A stretch of DNA of 64,000 bases from Cristatella mucedo. Its lineage: Eukaryota > Bryozoa > Phylactolaemata > Cristatellidae. The stretch spans positions 1,270,001 to 1,334,000 of the forward strand of contig WPIO01000109.1 of assembly GCA_009760855.2 (NCBI GenBank), in the 5' to 3' direction. Positions 42,047 through 53,869 of the stretch are shown piece by piece (within the stretch, counting starts at the first letter, position 1; the number at the start of each line of letters is the position of its first letter). A program made the position numbers and the translations under genes. The notes beneath the pieces were generated by a model. It was not told the origin of the DNA. It saw only the letters and a program-made list of their open reading frames with translations, and searched no databases.

Positions 42047-42500
42047 TCAAAAACCTCGGAACTTGCTATCTTGTCGATAACACCTGCTGCACATGTCGCC
42101 TGGAAGCTCAGTGACGAAAACGCATTTTAACAAGTCATCCTTCGAATCCACACTCATCAATCCGGCCAGCCGGACCAAAATCAATGCGTATACGTCCACC
42201 GGTTCCCCAGCTTGGTGCCACTGTGTCTTGAGCTCCTCATAAGCTTTTAATTTAACCGCCGAAAATGCAGCCGTAAGAGCCTCTTTTACGCTGGTATCGT
42301 CTTTCTTCGCTTGTCCATCGATGCTTTGGTACACGGTGAACGCTCCACCGGTCAGAAAAAGGGGAAAGCATTTACGGCGGTCGGCAATGGTAATACCTTA
42401 AATCTCTGCTTCCAGATCTAACTTTTCAACCCAACCTGCAGAGTGTCAGCTGCCGTCAAGTGGATTGACGACGTGACTGAACTTGACGTTCTCCATCACT
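42047..42500 (-). pseudogene. Gypsy gag (capsid) remnant
   Basis: Minus strand 42,334-42,047: TAAFSAVKLKAYEELKTQWHQ, GEPVDVYALILVRLAGLM and KCVFVTELPGDM match gag capsid helices. An upstream start MENVKFSHVV near 42,495 is followed by two stops. Confidence 0.72.
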
Positions 42501-42512
42501 GCCAAAACAGCT

Positions 42513-42801
42513 GGTAGTTTGATTGCCGTCGCACACTGCACACAACTCCGGACGACGAGCAACGCCACCGGTTTATTTGACTAAGCATTGAGCCGGCGGA
42601 AGAGCCACTGCCCTCCTGCATACGTTCGGCAGCTTCTCTCGTCTGCAGTAAAGAAAAGCTGAGCTCTGATTCACTAGCTTTGTTGATAACCCCCTAGCTG
42701 CACTCCGATTGACTATTCGGTGGTCAGGAGGGCCACCCAGCTTGTTACTGGCAGATAACACATTTAGGTGCTGTGCCGTCGAAGGCTGGAGTATGCATAC
42801 A
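42513..42801 (-). repeat. Candidate 5' LTR of the Gypsy-type element
   Basis: Direct counterpart of 38,441-38,678, with about 50 extra bases near 42,550-42,620. Confidence 0.65.
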
Positions 42802-42839
42802 TGAAACTCCAGTAGGCACCAAAATCGCTTGCCCATAAA

Positions 42840-44250
42840 CGCCGCCGTGCAGAATCCAAGGCCGAAGCAGCCACACCCAGTCAGGAAAATGTAGGGAGAA
42901 TCGCAGTCGATACCAACATTCTTCAAAAATTGATCGACGCCCAGGGGCATCCTGCGGTCGCTGGATTGGAAAAAGCTCGCACGGCTTTAACTGGAGCATC
43001 AAGGAGCTGCCACTGAGGTGAAAAAGACGAGCAAAGCGATCGCCAAAAAAAGTCGCACCACGAGTACGGTGAGGGCATCTGCCGCCAGTCAGGGCGACGG
43101 AAAAAACCAAGAGTCTGTTAGCATTGATGGACCTGGCTTCGGCCGACTTGGAGATGGCCAAAGCGGTGCTGTTCGACAGTCAGCATCGAGACGCATCTGA
43201 GCTGCAGTACATGCACTCGACGCTTGCAGAAGAGCGGTGCTGCTCTGCAGACGAGGTGGAGCAAACGCGAGCCGCTAGAGAGGACGAAGCGCCACGTGTC
43301 GGACACGAGCACAGGAAGCTGCAAACGACGCCAGACACAGAGGTCATCTCGGGGCAAACTCGCGTGGCCGCTGAGTTGGATGCGATGAGGGCGGCCCTTA
43401 GCGAAGCTCAGCAGTACTCAGCTGTGTCGACCGCATCGACAGAGGAGGAAAAGGAGGTTAAGATGGAGGAGAGGGACTGCATGGCCGCGGACGGCGGCCA
43501 TGTGGTGAAGCCGGCGAGAGGAAGCCGCTGCAGCCTAAGGCTTTCGTTGTTGACAGCTCTGCTCCACCAGTGCTGCGAGAACAAATTGAACACCGAGTGC
43601 TGTACTTCAAGCCACAAAAGGAGTGCTACAATGTGAGCCGAGCTTTGTCAATGCTGCCGTCGCTCCAGCTGTCTTTGCCGTTGCCACCGTAGCTGCAGCC
43701 GTCACTGCTGCCACAGCTGCTTCCATCGCAGTTGACGTCGCTGTTGCTTAGAAGCCACCTCTGAAACGACGTTCGTCTGCCGAAAGTGGAGAGACCGACA
43801 GGCGAGTTTTGGGTCGCAGTGCTGATGCGCCGTCAACGCCCACTGTGGGCACGTCTCCGTCAGTCAATGAGAGCTTCATTTTGCTAGCCACATATGCTGG
43901 ATTGGTGAGCACGCTTAACTTGGCCGGTATTGAGTGACAATGCACCGAGTCGTAATGCGCGCTCTGATGCCTCTGCTGAAGTCTTTGTTAGCACACCGGT
44001 TGACACCTCTGCTGAAGCCTTGGTTGACGCCACCACTGAAACCTCCATAGGCCCTGCCACTGAATACCCTGTTATGCCGCCGATGGTGCCTTGACTACTA
44101 CCACCGACACTGCTAGCACCGCTACTGCTGACCATGTACACGACGAGGTGGAGCATACGAATGCCGGCTGCCGCTGGTCGAGATGGCAAACACGACGGCC
44201 GCTTGAGGCCTCGCGAGAGCAGGCCCACCTAGAATCGGTGTGATGAGGTG
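42840..44250 (+). mobile_element. Unknown element E, copy 2 (coding part)
   Basis: Plus-strand segments: 42,850-43,015 (VDTNILQKLIDAQGHPAVAG), 43,124-43,636 (170-codon frame, coiled coil: ADLEMAKAVLFDSQHRDASEL, EHRKLQTTPDTEV, ELDAMRAALSEAQQYS), then 43,640-43,935 (Ala/Val-rich, VGTSPSVNESFIL, LVSTLNLAGIE) and 43,945-44,060 with imperfect repeats of about 9 residues (DASAEVFV, DTSAEALV, DATTETSI). Homologous in order to the minus-strand copy at 50,320-47,990. Family not recognised. Confidence 0.6.
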
Positions 44251-44530
44251 GGACTGAGGGCGTGTCATCGCCGTCACGTGGTGCCGCCTCCAGCCGACGC
44301 TTCGTCCGCCCAACGGGCGAGCACCTTGCCGGCACGTGACGCATTCCGTGCCATGCATTTCACTTTCTGCCTGTGCGTCGGCCTGTACGCACGCTATCCA
44401 CTCTCATCTCTCTTAACACCTTGTGCTCCGGAGCAGCACCCACGACGGCTGCTATATCACATAATATAGCCGTCGTCGACAACGCAACGACTCTCTTGCG
44501 GGGGAGGGGGGGGGGCTTCGCTCTTCGCTG
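44248..44530 (+). repeat. Direct repeat R1, first copy
   Basis: Aligns with 45,320-45,600 over about 280 bp (shared 'tgcatttcactttctgcctg'-like stretch, 'gctccggagcagcaccca', 'gccgtcgtcgacaacgcaac'). GC-rich, ends in a G-run near 44,500-44,513. Could be an LTR or 3' region of element E. Confidence 0.75.
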
Positions 44531-44564
44531 CTCTGCAATCGCGTTCCCACAATCCCCTACCAAT

Positions 44565-44690
44565 TGGTGAACCAGAGGATTGACTCGATCAAGCACACTT
44601 ACTCTACTACAAACTCGGCGACAATCCAACAACCACTAACTGGTACGTTACGCCCTTCACTACTACACCGCCACTCGGCGCTCGTCGGCA
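44565..44690 (+). repeat. Direct repeat R2, first copy
   Basis: 'gattgactcgatcaagca', 'ctactacaaactcggcgac' and 'cgcccttcactactac' recur at 44,950-45,065. The two R2 copies are separated by a repeat D insert. Confidence 0.75.
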
Positions 44691-44699
44691 TTGCTCGCC

Positions 44700-44935
44700 A
44701 TTGCTTTAAAGCACTCCGTTATCATAGAAGTGGTAGTTCACAGGCGCGTAGTTTCTGTGACAGCATAAATCGAGCTTGCAGCTCCAGATGTTTTTTCAGT
44801 GTCTTAGTGAAGCTGTCAATTGGTACTTTGTGGAAACGGAGCAGTCCCCATGAACCAGATTGTTTCGTCATGGAACCATTAGCCACCATCCGTAATTAAC
44901 ATAGAGTATCCAATATAAATATATATATAAATATG
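44700..44935 (+). repeat. Dispersed repeat D, 3' part
   Basis: Similar to 34,785-35,010; ends in an AT-rich stretch. Sits between the two R2 copies, as if R2 had been split or duplicated on its insertion. Confidence 0.75.
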
Positions 44936-44944
44936 TAAATATAA

Positions 44945-45065
44945 ATAGTTGAACCTGGCGATTGACTCGATCAAGCAACCTTACTCTACTACAAACTCGG
45001 CGACAAACCAACAACCGCCGACTGGTACATCACGCCCTTCACTATTACAGCGCCGCTCGGCTCTC
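44945..45065 (+). repeat. Direct repeat R2, second copy
   Basis: See 44,565-44,690. Confidence 0.75.
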
Positions 45066-45319
45066 GACTCGCCACCTCCGACCTGGCGCTGTTCGGCTCC
45101 GACTACGCCGCCACTATGCACAGTTCGGAGACACCCGCCTCAACGTGCGTGCTGCACAGCTACTACACACACCACGGCCTACGCCTGCTGACCACTGGGC
45201 CAAGTACCAGGCTCGACCTCGCCTGACATTTTCATCCGCGCCTGTTTGCTGCGTTCGTCGCACCGCTTAGCATAACGTAGCTCGGCTCATGCCGCACGAC
45301 TGTTGGGGGGGGGTAGCTT

Positions 45320-45600
45320 TTGTAAGGCATGGCATCGCCGTCACGTGGATCCGCCCCCAGCCAATGTTTCATCCGCCCAGCGGGCTCCCTCCTTGTCGGC
45401 ACGTGACGCGTTCGGCGAGGCTCATTTCACTTTCTGCCTGTGCGTCGGCTTGTGCGCACGCTATCCACTCTCTTCTCTCTCTTAACACCATGTGCTCCGG
45501 AGCAGCACCCACGACGGCTGTTATATCGCAAGTACAGCCGTCGTCGACAACGCAACGACTTGCTAGCAGGGAGTTTCGCTCTTCGTCGCACCTCCGTCTC
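45320..45600 (+). repeat. Direct repeat R1, second copy
   Basis: See 44,248-44,530. Followed by segment S. Confidence 0.75.
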
Positions 45601-45609
45601 ACGCCCATG

Positions 45610-46000
45610 AGCCCCTGCGGGACGGCGTGTGAAATGGGACCGATCGGCCCTACTTGGACCAGCTGGGGGACACCCTGCCGTCCTGGCGAAAGCCATGCGG
45701 CGCGACGTTGGTGCCCTCGTGTCCGACGCGTTGGCTCGGAATCCAGGACACGCGATAGCCAGAGTCCGAAGAAGGCCTTCAGCAGGACAGTTGGTAGCTG
45801 TGCTCGGATCCGAGTTGTCACAAGATGGCGAGAGAAGGAGCTCACAGCGTATACGAGCAGATCCGACAGCATCTGCCTTTGGCATTAAGGTCTGAAACTG
45901 TCCTAATTTCGTTTAATTTAATTGTATATGACAGTAACTTACTTTTAGGTGCAGTGCGTTCGTATACATTTATATGTGTCGATCTCTACTGCTTTTCCTT
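45610..46000 (+). repeat. Segment S of element E, direct copy
   Basis: Matches 47,990-47,640 in inverse orientation, including 'gttgtcac.agatggcgagag' and 'cgacagcatctgcctttgg'. Short open frames end in RIRVVTRWREKE in both copies. Marks the 3' side of element E. Confidence 0.75.
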
Positions 46001-47639
46001 TTACATCCAAACGATCGTCACGATATCGTAGGTTATTCTGTGGCAGCGTTGACGTTCAGTAAATGAAAATTGATGCCAACTTGCTTTCTGGCACTGACAA
46101 ATCGGAAAATTGCGTTGCACTTTACACATGTAATCACGAAAATTTTCTCTCGTAATTATAGTTTTCCAAAGTTCGCCTGACCATAGCATCATCAAAATGT
46201 CTCTTAAAATTCGTATCGCTAATCGTATAAGGATAATAATAATAATAGCTCTGCAAAGAGCTTATAAAAACAGATGTCTTACACTAGACTCACTGAGCTA
46301 TCATTACAGAAGAATAAGCTATCGAATATCACACGTCTATCACAGCTTCCTTTCACGAAAACCAAAAATCACAGGTTAGTCCCTACATGGAATCGTTGAG
46401 TTGATGTAGACTTAGTATAGTATTTGGGCCTCATTCAATTTCGCAATTTAAGCAGAAGGCTCCTCACTCAACAACCAGGTTACTCTAATCTCTTTCTTCG
46501 TTTGCTCTTAACTTTCAAATTTATTTAGCCTGAAAAGTATTCAAAATATACATTACTTTTCGGAAAACTTGGTGATCTAGGACGTCATTGATGTTAAGGA
46601 ATTTGAGAGAGAGAGGACGACTGCTTGGTTTTTTTTCATATTAAGTAGGAAAAACAGTGAGTGATTCAGAATCAGTGTGCGTTGTTATTTAAGTAAAGTG
46701 AAAATGAATTTTTAGCAGTTGCAATTTACGATAATTATGTTAAATTAATTTAAGGATCAGCCCACTGATGTAGTGTGCATACTGTATCTGATGGAGACGA
46801 CCAAAGTCAGGTGAATGCTGAAAAAACACGGATCTTGTTCTTTCGCTTACGCCTAGCCGTTTCTTCTTGAACCTATCCAGATGAGCATTCAGTGAAGCAT
46901 TAAGGCGTTGTTCCTTACTAAAACCTCCACCTGCTATGCATTATTGTACTCTTTGTAATGGGTTAAAAAGCTCCAAACTGCCTGTACAACGCTATCCAAA
47001 AGCGTCGTCCTGGGAAGATGTGAGTACTCACTCGTTAGATATTCCTCGTACTGTTACGAACTGCTCAAAACACTTCTCTAAACCCATCGCTGTGAATCTC
47101 TCCAACTCAGTGGTCAACAGGACTGTTATAGCTGCATAGGTTCTAGTTAATGCTTGCTGTTAGAATCCTTGCTCAACGCTCACTAAATCTCGGGTAATAA
47201 CTGATCTTATTTCTGAAAATGGAATGAACCTGCTTGCCCCTACTACAACTTTTAGTGAAACTTTAAACTTTAACTGAAACTATTTCTAAATATATTTCGA
47301 TAATTTTAATGTCAAGCTAACGTCGGAAAGCAATAATAGCAAGAGTGAGGTAATGTAATCGCAAATGCGAATTTCAATGCTATGTTTCGGTTAGTCAGCG
47401 CCAAAAATAATAAATCAATTATAGTATAAATTATTATTATTTTATTTTATTTATAATTTATATTTTTTTATTATAATTTACTAATTTATTATTTATTTAA
47501 TAATATATATATATATATAATTATATTACTAATAGCGAATTGGATCCAATTTCCATACACTGAACTTAAACATCGCAACAGATTAACCGGCGATAACGCG
47601 ATAATAAATTGGATGCACAATAGAGAGCAGTACATATCA
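46001..47639. other. No recognised gene
   Basis: AT-rich, with low-complexity A/T at 47,410-47,525. No frame longer than 70 codons, no recognised repeat. It is the spacer between the two inverted S segments. Confidence 0.55.
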
Positions 47640-50320
47640 TCAAAAAGTAAATGTATTTGTACGCACTGCACTTAAATATAAGTCACTGTAACGTGACACT
47701 AAACTAAAAAAAATAATAACGGTTCTAGTCCCCAATGCAAAAGGCAGATGCTGTCGTATCCGCTCGCATACACCGTGCGCTCCTTCTCTCGCCATCTCGT
47801 GACAACTCGGATTCGACCACAAAAACCCCCTGCCTGGCTGAAGCCGTGTATGAGACTACAAAGTATCATATCCGCGATTCCGAGCCCGCGTGTCACACGC
47901 GAGAGAGCGAACGTCGCGCCGAATGGCTTCTGCGGGGCGGCTGAGTGTCCACCTGCTGGGCCAAGCGGGCCGCTCGGTGCCACTGCAGGTGCCGTCTACC
48001 GTGTCGCATCGATTCTCGGTGGGCGTATTCTCGGCGGCGGCGGCTTCAGCGGCAACGTCGGCGGCGGCGGCTTCAGCGGCAACGTCGGCGGCGGCGGCTT
48101 CAGCGGCAACGTCGGCGGCGGCGGCTTCAGCAGCAACGTCGGCGGCGGCGGCTTCAGCGGCAACGTCGGCGGCGGCGGCGGCTTCAGCGGCAACGTCGGC
48201 GGCGGCGGCTTCAGCGGCAACGTCGGCGGCGGCGGCTTCAGCGGCAACGTCGGCGGCGGCGGCTTCAGCGGGAACGTCGGCGGCGGCGGCTTCAGCAGCA
48301 ACGTCGGCGGCGGCGGCGGCTTCAGCGGCAACGTCGGCGGCGGCGGCTTCAGCGGCAACGTCGGCGGCGGCGGCTTCAGCGGCAACGTCGGCGGCGGCGG
48401 CTTCAGCGGCAACGTCGGCGGCGGCGGCTTCAGCGGCAACGTCGGCGGCGGCTTCAGCGGCAACGTCGGCGGCGGCGGCTTCAGCGGCAACGTCGGCGGC
48501 GGCTTCAGCGGCAACGTCGGCGGCGGCGGCTTCAGCGGCAACGTCGGCGGCGGCGGCTTCAGCGGCAACGTCGGCGGCGGCGGCTTCAGCGGCAACGTCG
48601 GCGGCGGCTTCAGCGGCAACGTCGGCGGCGGCTTCAGCGGCAACGTCGGCGGCGGCTTCAGCGGCAACGTCGGCGGCGGCTTCAATTGAGAAGTCAGAGG
48701 ACGAGTCATGGCAGCTCCAGGATTCAACAGCGACCAGTTGCTTTGGTAGCTGTCCAAGATTCACTGGCTGGCGAACACGATCGCCTTGAGCAGGTGCTCC
48801 TGCACCAGCATCTATTCCAACTCGGTGCATGCAACTGCGTTATCGGCCGAGTTCAGCTTATTCAATAATCCTTCATCTGTGTCCTGAAAAATGAAGTGCT
48901 CACTGACGGACAAAGACGTGCCGACGGACGTTAAAGTAGGGCACTGCCAGAGCATCCGAGTCGTCAACCCCAGCCGAGGCACTCGCACCACTTTCGGCAT
49001 GCGGGCATCACTTCGGCGGCAGTGGCGAAAGCACCGGCGACATTAGCAGCGACGGCTGCAGCTGTGACAGCTGCGACTGCAGGAACGACCTCACTAATTT
49101 CTGTGGCTATGGCTGTGGCAGAGGCGACGGTGCGACAGCAACAGCAGCTATGTCCGCAGTGGCATAACTTGGCTCACCTTTTGGCGCACCTCATGCAGCT
49201 CGAAGTACAGGACTTCGAGATCTGTTTCTTCCCGCAAGGCAACAACACAGCAGTGGATGAGCTGTCGACAACGAAAGCATCGACGGCTGCACCAGTGGTG
49301 CTCGCCGGCTTCATCTCGTGACCGGCCGAGCTGCTGCCATCCTTCTCTTGCTTATCCAACTCCTCCTTGTCCTGCTTATCCAACTCCTCCTTGTCCTGCT
49401 TATCCAACTCCTCCTCCTCTGTCGCAGTGGTCGCCGAGGTCGAGAGCTGCTGGGCTTTGCCGAGGGCCGCCATCAGTTCGTCCGTCTCAGCGGCCGTTCG
49501 CTTTCGCACCTCGTCAAGCGCCGCTCGGCTCTCTTTCGCTTGTTCAGAGGCGAAATTTCGCTCAGCGTCCAGCATCGCTTGCAGCTTTCTGAGCTCAAAG
49601 CCCAGGCGATGCAATTCGTCCTGGCTGGCGGCTTGGACACGCTCCACCATTGCTGCGCGGCTCAGCTCTTCTGTGAGCTTCGATCGCATGAGATCCAGCT
49701 CAGCTGCGTCTCGACGCTGACTGTCGAACAGGGCCACTTTGGCCATCTCCAACTCGGCCGCTGCACAGGCGATCAAATCAAGCAGACTCTCCAACTCATC
49801 CGTTAAGCGGCGCTGCTGCTGTCGTCGTTCGTCGTTGCAGCAGCAATGGCAGCTGCAGTCACTGGGAGGCTGCCGCTCCTGGATGACCAGTGTGCGAAAC
49901 CTCTTCACGTAATTTTCTGACATTATGCGACTGCCATTCGCCTGGCAAACCTCTACCTCCGTGGTAAAGGTATCCTCGTCACTTGCCACTCCCAAGCCAG
50001 CTGCGACGTAAATTGCATCGTCCTTAATGGTGGCACGCTTCTCGGCCTCTTCGCCTTCGCTTAGCAGCTCTTGGTCGAGAGTGTCCAGCTTTGCCTCTGG
50101 TTCGGCTGGTGCTGGGAGCCGCTCTTACGTGTCTTTGGGCACCATTTCCAAATCGGTCACTGAGTGCTGTATCTCAGAATCGGAAGCATCTGGCAGCTTC
50201 TTCAAATCGTCGAATGAAGCCACCAGAGTGCTCTTCGAAAACGATGCAATGCCCGGCCTCTCTCCTTCTGCCTCAGCTTTTAATATGGTCAGCTCCTCGG
50301 GGACTCTTACCACATATCTA
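47640..50320 (-). mobile_element. Unknown element E, copy 3 (inverted)
   Basis: Minus strand, in order: 50,313-50,125 (VRVPEELTILKAEAEGE), 50,095-49,174 (SEGEEAEKRATIKDDAIYVAAG, a Cys-rich CSCHCCC patch, then the long coiled coil AELEMAKVALFDSQRRDAAEL, ELRKLQAMLDAERNFASEQA, and a 7-residue ELDKQDK repeat), 49,170-48,835 (Ala-rich part, then VGTSLSVSEHFIF), the minisatellite 48,690-48,034, and segment S. The longest single frame is 273 codons (49,995-49,174). Best-preserved copy. It shares gene order with copy 2, so a transposable element or duplicated gene. No known domain recognised. Confidence 0.6.
48034..48690 (-). repeat. 27-bp coding-size minisatellite, 24 units
   Basis: Units are (GGC)n then TTCAGCGGCAACGTC, with n of 3, 4 or 5, giving 24, 27 or 30 bp; I count 24 copies of the AACGTC end. 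All length changes are multiples of three. On the minus strand, element E's direction, it reads as Ala-rich AAADVAAEA repeats, matching the position of the imperfect 9-residue repeats of copy 2 (43,945-44,060). The plus strand reads GGGFSGNVG. Confidence 0.9.
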
Positions 50321-50329
50321 AGAATAGAA

Positions 50330-50660
50330 GTGCTTTAAAGGATGGCACAGTGCGTTCCCGGCGATTATGAACTCAGAACTTGTAGATAGCCTCGATTGAG
50401 AACTGCCAGCTTTACCGATAGATGGGGATGAATATGAGATGGCGGCTGTTGGGTGAAGCTCGTGAGCTGAGATATGCACGACTATAGTTACGTATTATAT
50501 ACTACGGTAGTGGTGATTAAGAATTACGACATGGCTGCTATTTGATGCCTGAACATGATTACAGTCGTGGTCTTAGAGCAGCGGTCGGTCTGTCGGCGAG
50601 TCTAGTGCTGAGCCTGTGCTCCTTTGCGTTCGCTAGGGATTTACCAGTAGGCCACTCGCG
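50330..50660 (-). repeat. Dispersed repeat D, 5' part, inverted
   Basis: Reverse complement of about 34,465-34,800. It ends exactly at the 5' side of element E copy 3. Confidence 0.75.
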
Positions 50661-51054
50661 TATATATGTTGTTTATTACATCATATTATTGTGGTTTTCC
50701 TGATACTTTTTTATTGGTAGAGCCACTAGCAGAATATCGAGTGCAGGCACTTTATCGTCGGCACGTTGCTTGCTTCCGTCTATTGCACTATGCACGGGCA
50801 GTGCTAATGACTGAACTAATGCCGGTTGCATATCCAAGCAAGGGTGCACTCCTTCTCTCGCTGAGGAGCCTTGGAGGATGAGACAAGTATCTGAGGATGT
50901 CTGCACAGGAAGTTCTGATAGCTGTGGCAGTCCAAACTGGAATTGTCCAAATTGGCAAATTGGAATAGATGCAATGAGCAATTACTCAGCCTTCTGCTTT
51001 CAAGTCACATATGCTTCGGAGCTGAAGCCAGCGACCTCCATCAGACCGTGAAGT
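50661..51054. other. No recognised gene
   Basis: Short frames only; 51,005-51,055 resembles the tRNA-like fragment at 39,240-39,315. Confidence 0.5.
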
Positions 51055-51770
51055 CTGCCTACTTTTAGCTACATAACATTGCCAAAATTCGGGCCTGTTT
51101 AGATAAGGATTTAAGTTATTCCATGCATTCGTGACATCCCGTCTCGACTGCTGTAACTCACTGCTTGCTGGCCTACCGGCATTTGCAATCAGGCGATTAC
51201 AGCAGGTCCAAAACTCTGCAGCTAGGCTTGTCTGTCGTAAGCATCGCAGTTGTCACATCACACCAATTCTTACCGACCTAACGTGGCTACCAGTCAAGCA
51301 ACGGCTCGACTTCAAGGTTTATCGCTAACTTTTATTTCACTTCATTCTGTGGCTCCAGCCTATGTCTCAGATCTACTCCCCACCAGGCCAAGAATTGTAC
51401 CCCCCAACTTTTTGGAATCCTAGAGTCTACCAATATCTCCTACAAACCTTAAATCCTTTGGAGACCGTACATTTAGTTAGTATGCTCTCAAAGCCTGGAA
51501 CCCACTCCCTACTTTCATCAGGCCCTCCCCTGACTTGAAAACACTTAAAAAGAACTTAACAACACACCTATTTAGGAGAGCATTTAGTGGGTCCCTGTGA
51601 TTCGTCCTTTATGTGCTTATGAATGCTGACACTGTGCATGCTGCAACTAACCACACTTGCATGCTGACCCTGTGCATGTCCCCCTAACCATGTTATTCAT
51701 GTTTTTTATCAAGCATATCACTCACCATTCAATCGCATTTCCCTTTGCTGAAAATTTAAATAAATACATA
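51055..51770 (+). mobile_element. LINE-A 3' fragment
   Basis: Encodes [34 protein letters not shown] (split here over 51,125-51,235), [20 protein letters not shown], then a degraded C-terminus and 3' UTR with 'ccatgttattcatg'. Several frameshifts; lacks a clear stem-loop tail. Confidence 0.85.
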
Positions 51771-51824
51771 CATAAATTCAAGCCGATTAAACTGCCTATT
51801 TTTGCATATCTACTGAATAATAAT

Positions 51825-52795
51825 AATAATAATAATATTGCACTTGATAAAGCGCCCTCAGAGAACTTAATCTCTTTCTAGGCCCTTTACATTTGCTGCA
51901 AAGTGATACGCAATAGTATAGTAAGTAAAATCATGCTTGAAAAACAAACAAAATGAATAACATGGTTAGGGGTTACATGCACTGGGTCAGCATGCAAATG
52001 TGGTTAGTGGCAGCATGAACAGTGTCAGCACGCATAAGCACATCGAGGACGAATCACAAGGACCCACTAAATGCTGTCCTAAATAGGTATGTTTTTAAGT
52101 TTCTTTTAAATGTGGTCAGGTCAGGGGATGTTCTGATGCAGGTCGGGAGGGAGTTCCAGGCTGTGGGAGCATACGAGCTAAATGCACGGTCTCCAAAGGA
52201 TTTAAGGTTTGTACGAGGTATTTCTAGACTGTTGGATTCCGAAAAGCGAGTGGTACGATGCTTTGCCTGATGGGGTAGTATCTCTGAAAGATAGGCTGGA
52301 GCCATAGAATGAAGAGACCTAAAAGTGAGCGACAAAACCTTGAAGTCAATCCGTTGCTTGACTGGTAACCAGTGCAGGTCGGCGAGAAGTGGAGTAATGT
52401 GGCAACTGCGACGCTCACGACAGACAAGCCTAGCTGCAGAGTTTTGCACCAGCTGCAATCGCCTGATCGCACATGCTGGTAGGCCAGTAAGCAGTGAGTT
52501 GCAGAAGTCGAGACGAGATGTCACGAATGCATGGACCAACTTGGACGTGGTATCCTTATCTAAACAAGCCCTAATTTTAGCAATGTTATGAAGCTGAAAA
52601 TAGGCTGATTTGACTGTGGAGCTGATGTGGTCGTCTAACGAGAGGTCGCTTTGGAATATGACACCTAGATTTCGAGCTGATGCAACTGGAGATATGCTGG
52701 CATAGCCAATTTTGAAAGTCAGCCTTTCCAATTTCTGAATAACACTAGGTTTGCCCATAACTAGTAAGTTAGTTTTATCATCGTTTCAGAGTCTT
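51825..52795 (-). mobile_element. LINE-A 3' fragment, best preserved
   Basis: Minus strand frame 52,758-52,054 (234 codons) covers the RT thumb and C-terminus ([73 protein letters not shown]). The 3' UTR continues to the stem-loop at 51,840-51,900 and (ATT)n at 51,825-51,838. The youngest-looking LINE-A here. Confidence 0.92.
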
Positions 52796-52799
52796 TAAG

Positions 52800-52915
52800 G
52801 CTAGCTCCACAGCTTGCAGTGGCGATAAAGAATCGTCGGCCGCAGGAATCGAACCCACGACCTCAGGATCAAGGTCATGAAAGCAACCACCTTACTGGTG
52901 TGTTGTAAAGATATA
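52800..52915 (-). repeat. tRNA-derived SINE
   Basis: Minus strand contains 'taaggtggttgc' (A-box-like) and GGTTCGATTCC (B box), then 'gacgattctttatcgccact'; same family as 56,950-57,130. Not a tRNA gene: no cloverleaf 3' half. Confidence 0.75.
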
Positions 52916-53869
52916 AATTGACATTGAGCTCTTTGCGGCCATTTATCAAGTACATTATCATTGTTGGTCTGGGCGAGCTTCTTAACCACTGAACTTAACC
53001 AGCTAGTTCCACGGCATGGAAAGACTGATTCAAGCTTGAGCTTTAAGTATTCCCTCCGTATTGTACGCCCTGACCGGAATACTCTCGGGGTTAGAACGAC
53101 CAATATTAGATCCGTATACATTTCTTACTCACAGTCCCACGGTGAAGTCATTCAGCAGTTCAGAAAACTATGCCCTTTAATAAGGTATCCAGCAAACAGA
53201 ATGGGAACCCTGGCTAACACTGACAAAGAACCAAGCGACACGCTGGTTAAATATGTACTTATCCTTAATAGCTAATTTGGCTTAGAAGCCATATTTGCAT
53301 ACTAATCTTAAGATTACGGGCTTCTGTTCGTGATTGCTCTATGATCAGCCGTAGCTGCTGCAGCTTTCCGAGAACCCTATTGGCTTAGGGGTACATGGTA
53401 TGCGGCCGTGCAGCAGTGGTCTGGAACTCCAAAATAGAGGCAGTGTTCTCACTCAAGCAGTGCTGAAATGCAGGTCAGGGTGAAACCGCAGGCACACTTC
53501 GTGTGACGAGGATTAAGCCGATAGCTCCCTTTTATGAACAGCCTCGGCCGGTTACGTATCAGAGTGATTTCAAATACGAGTAGCACCAAGCAAAAATTTA
53601 ATTGATCTGGCACTTAATCATGTCGCGAGAAATTACTTAGAGAGTTGCACACACCGACTGGCAAAAACGTCACCATGAATTTATCGAAATTCATCTAAAA
53701 ATAGATACAAGCTCTAGCAGTTCCCAGAGTCTTTCAAATTGGGCTATACATTAAATGTAACTTTGCATCTGCTGGTTCGCCTGCTGTCGGGTAGTTGGTC
53801 AACCGTGTGAAATTCGTTCTTAATCAAGGAAACAAGCTAATAAGATTTGCAGCAGTTGTCCTGAATTCT
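52916..53869. other. No recognised gene
   Basis: Only short frames; nothing recognised. Confidence 0.5.

Noticed and set aside
47748-48868. Several 250-320-codon open frames on both strands over the minisatellite
   Set aside because: They arise from a GC-rich repeat whose unit is a multiple of three and free of stops in most frames. Only the minus-strand reading is supported by a homologous region in copy 2 of element E.
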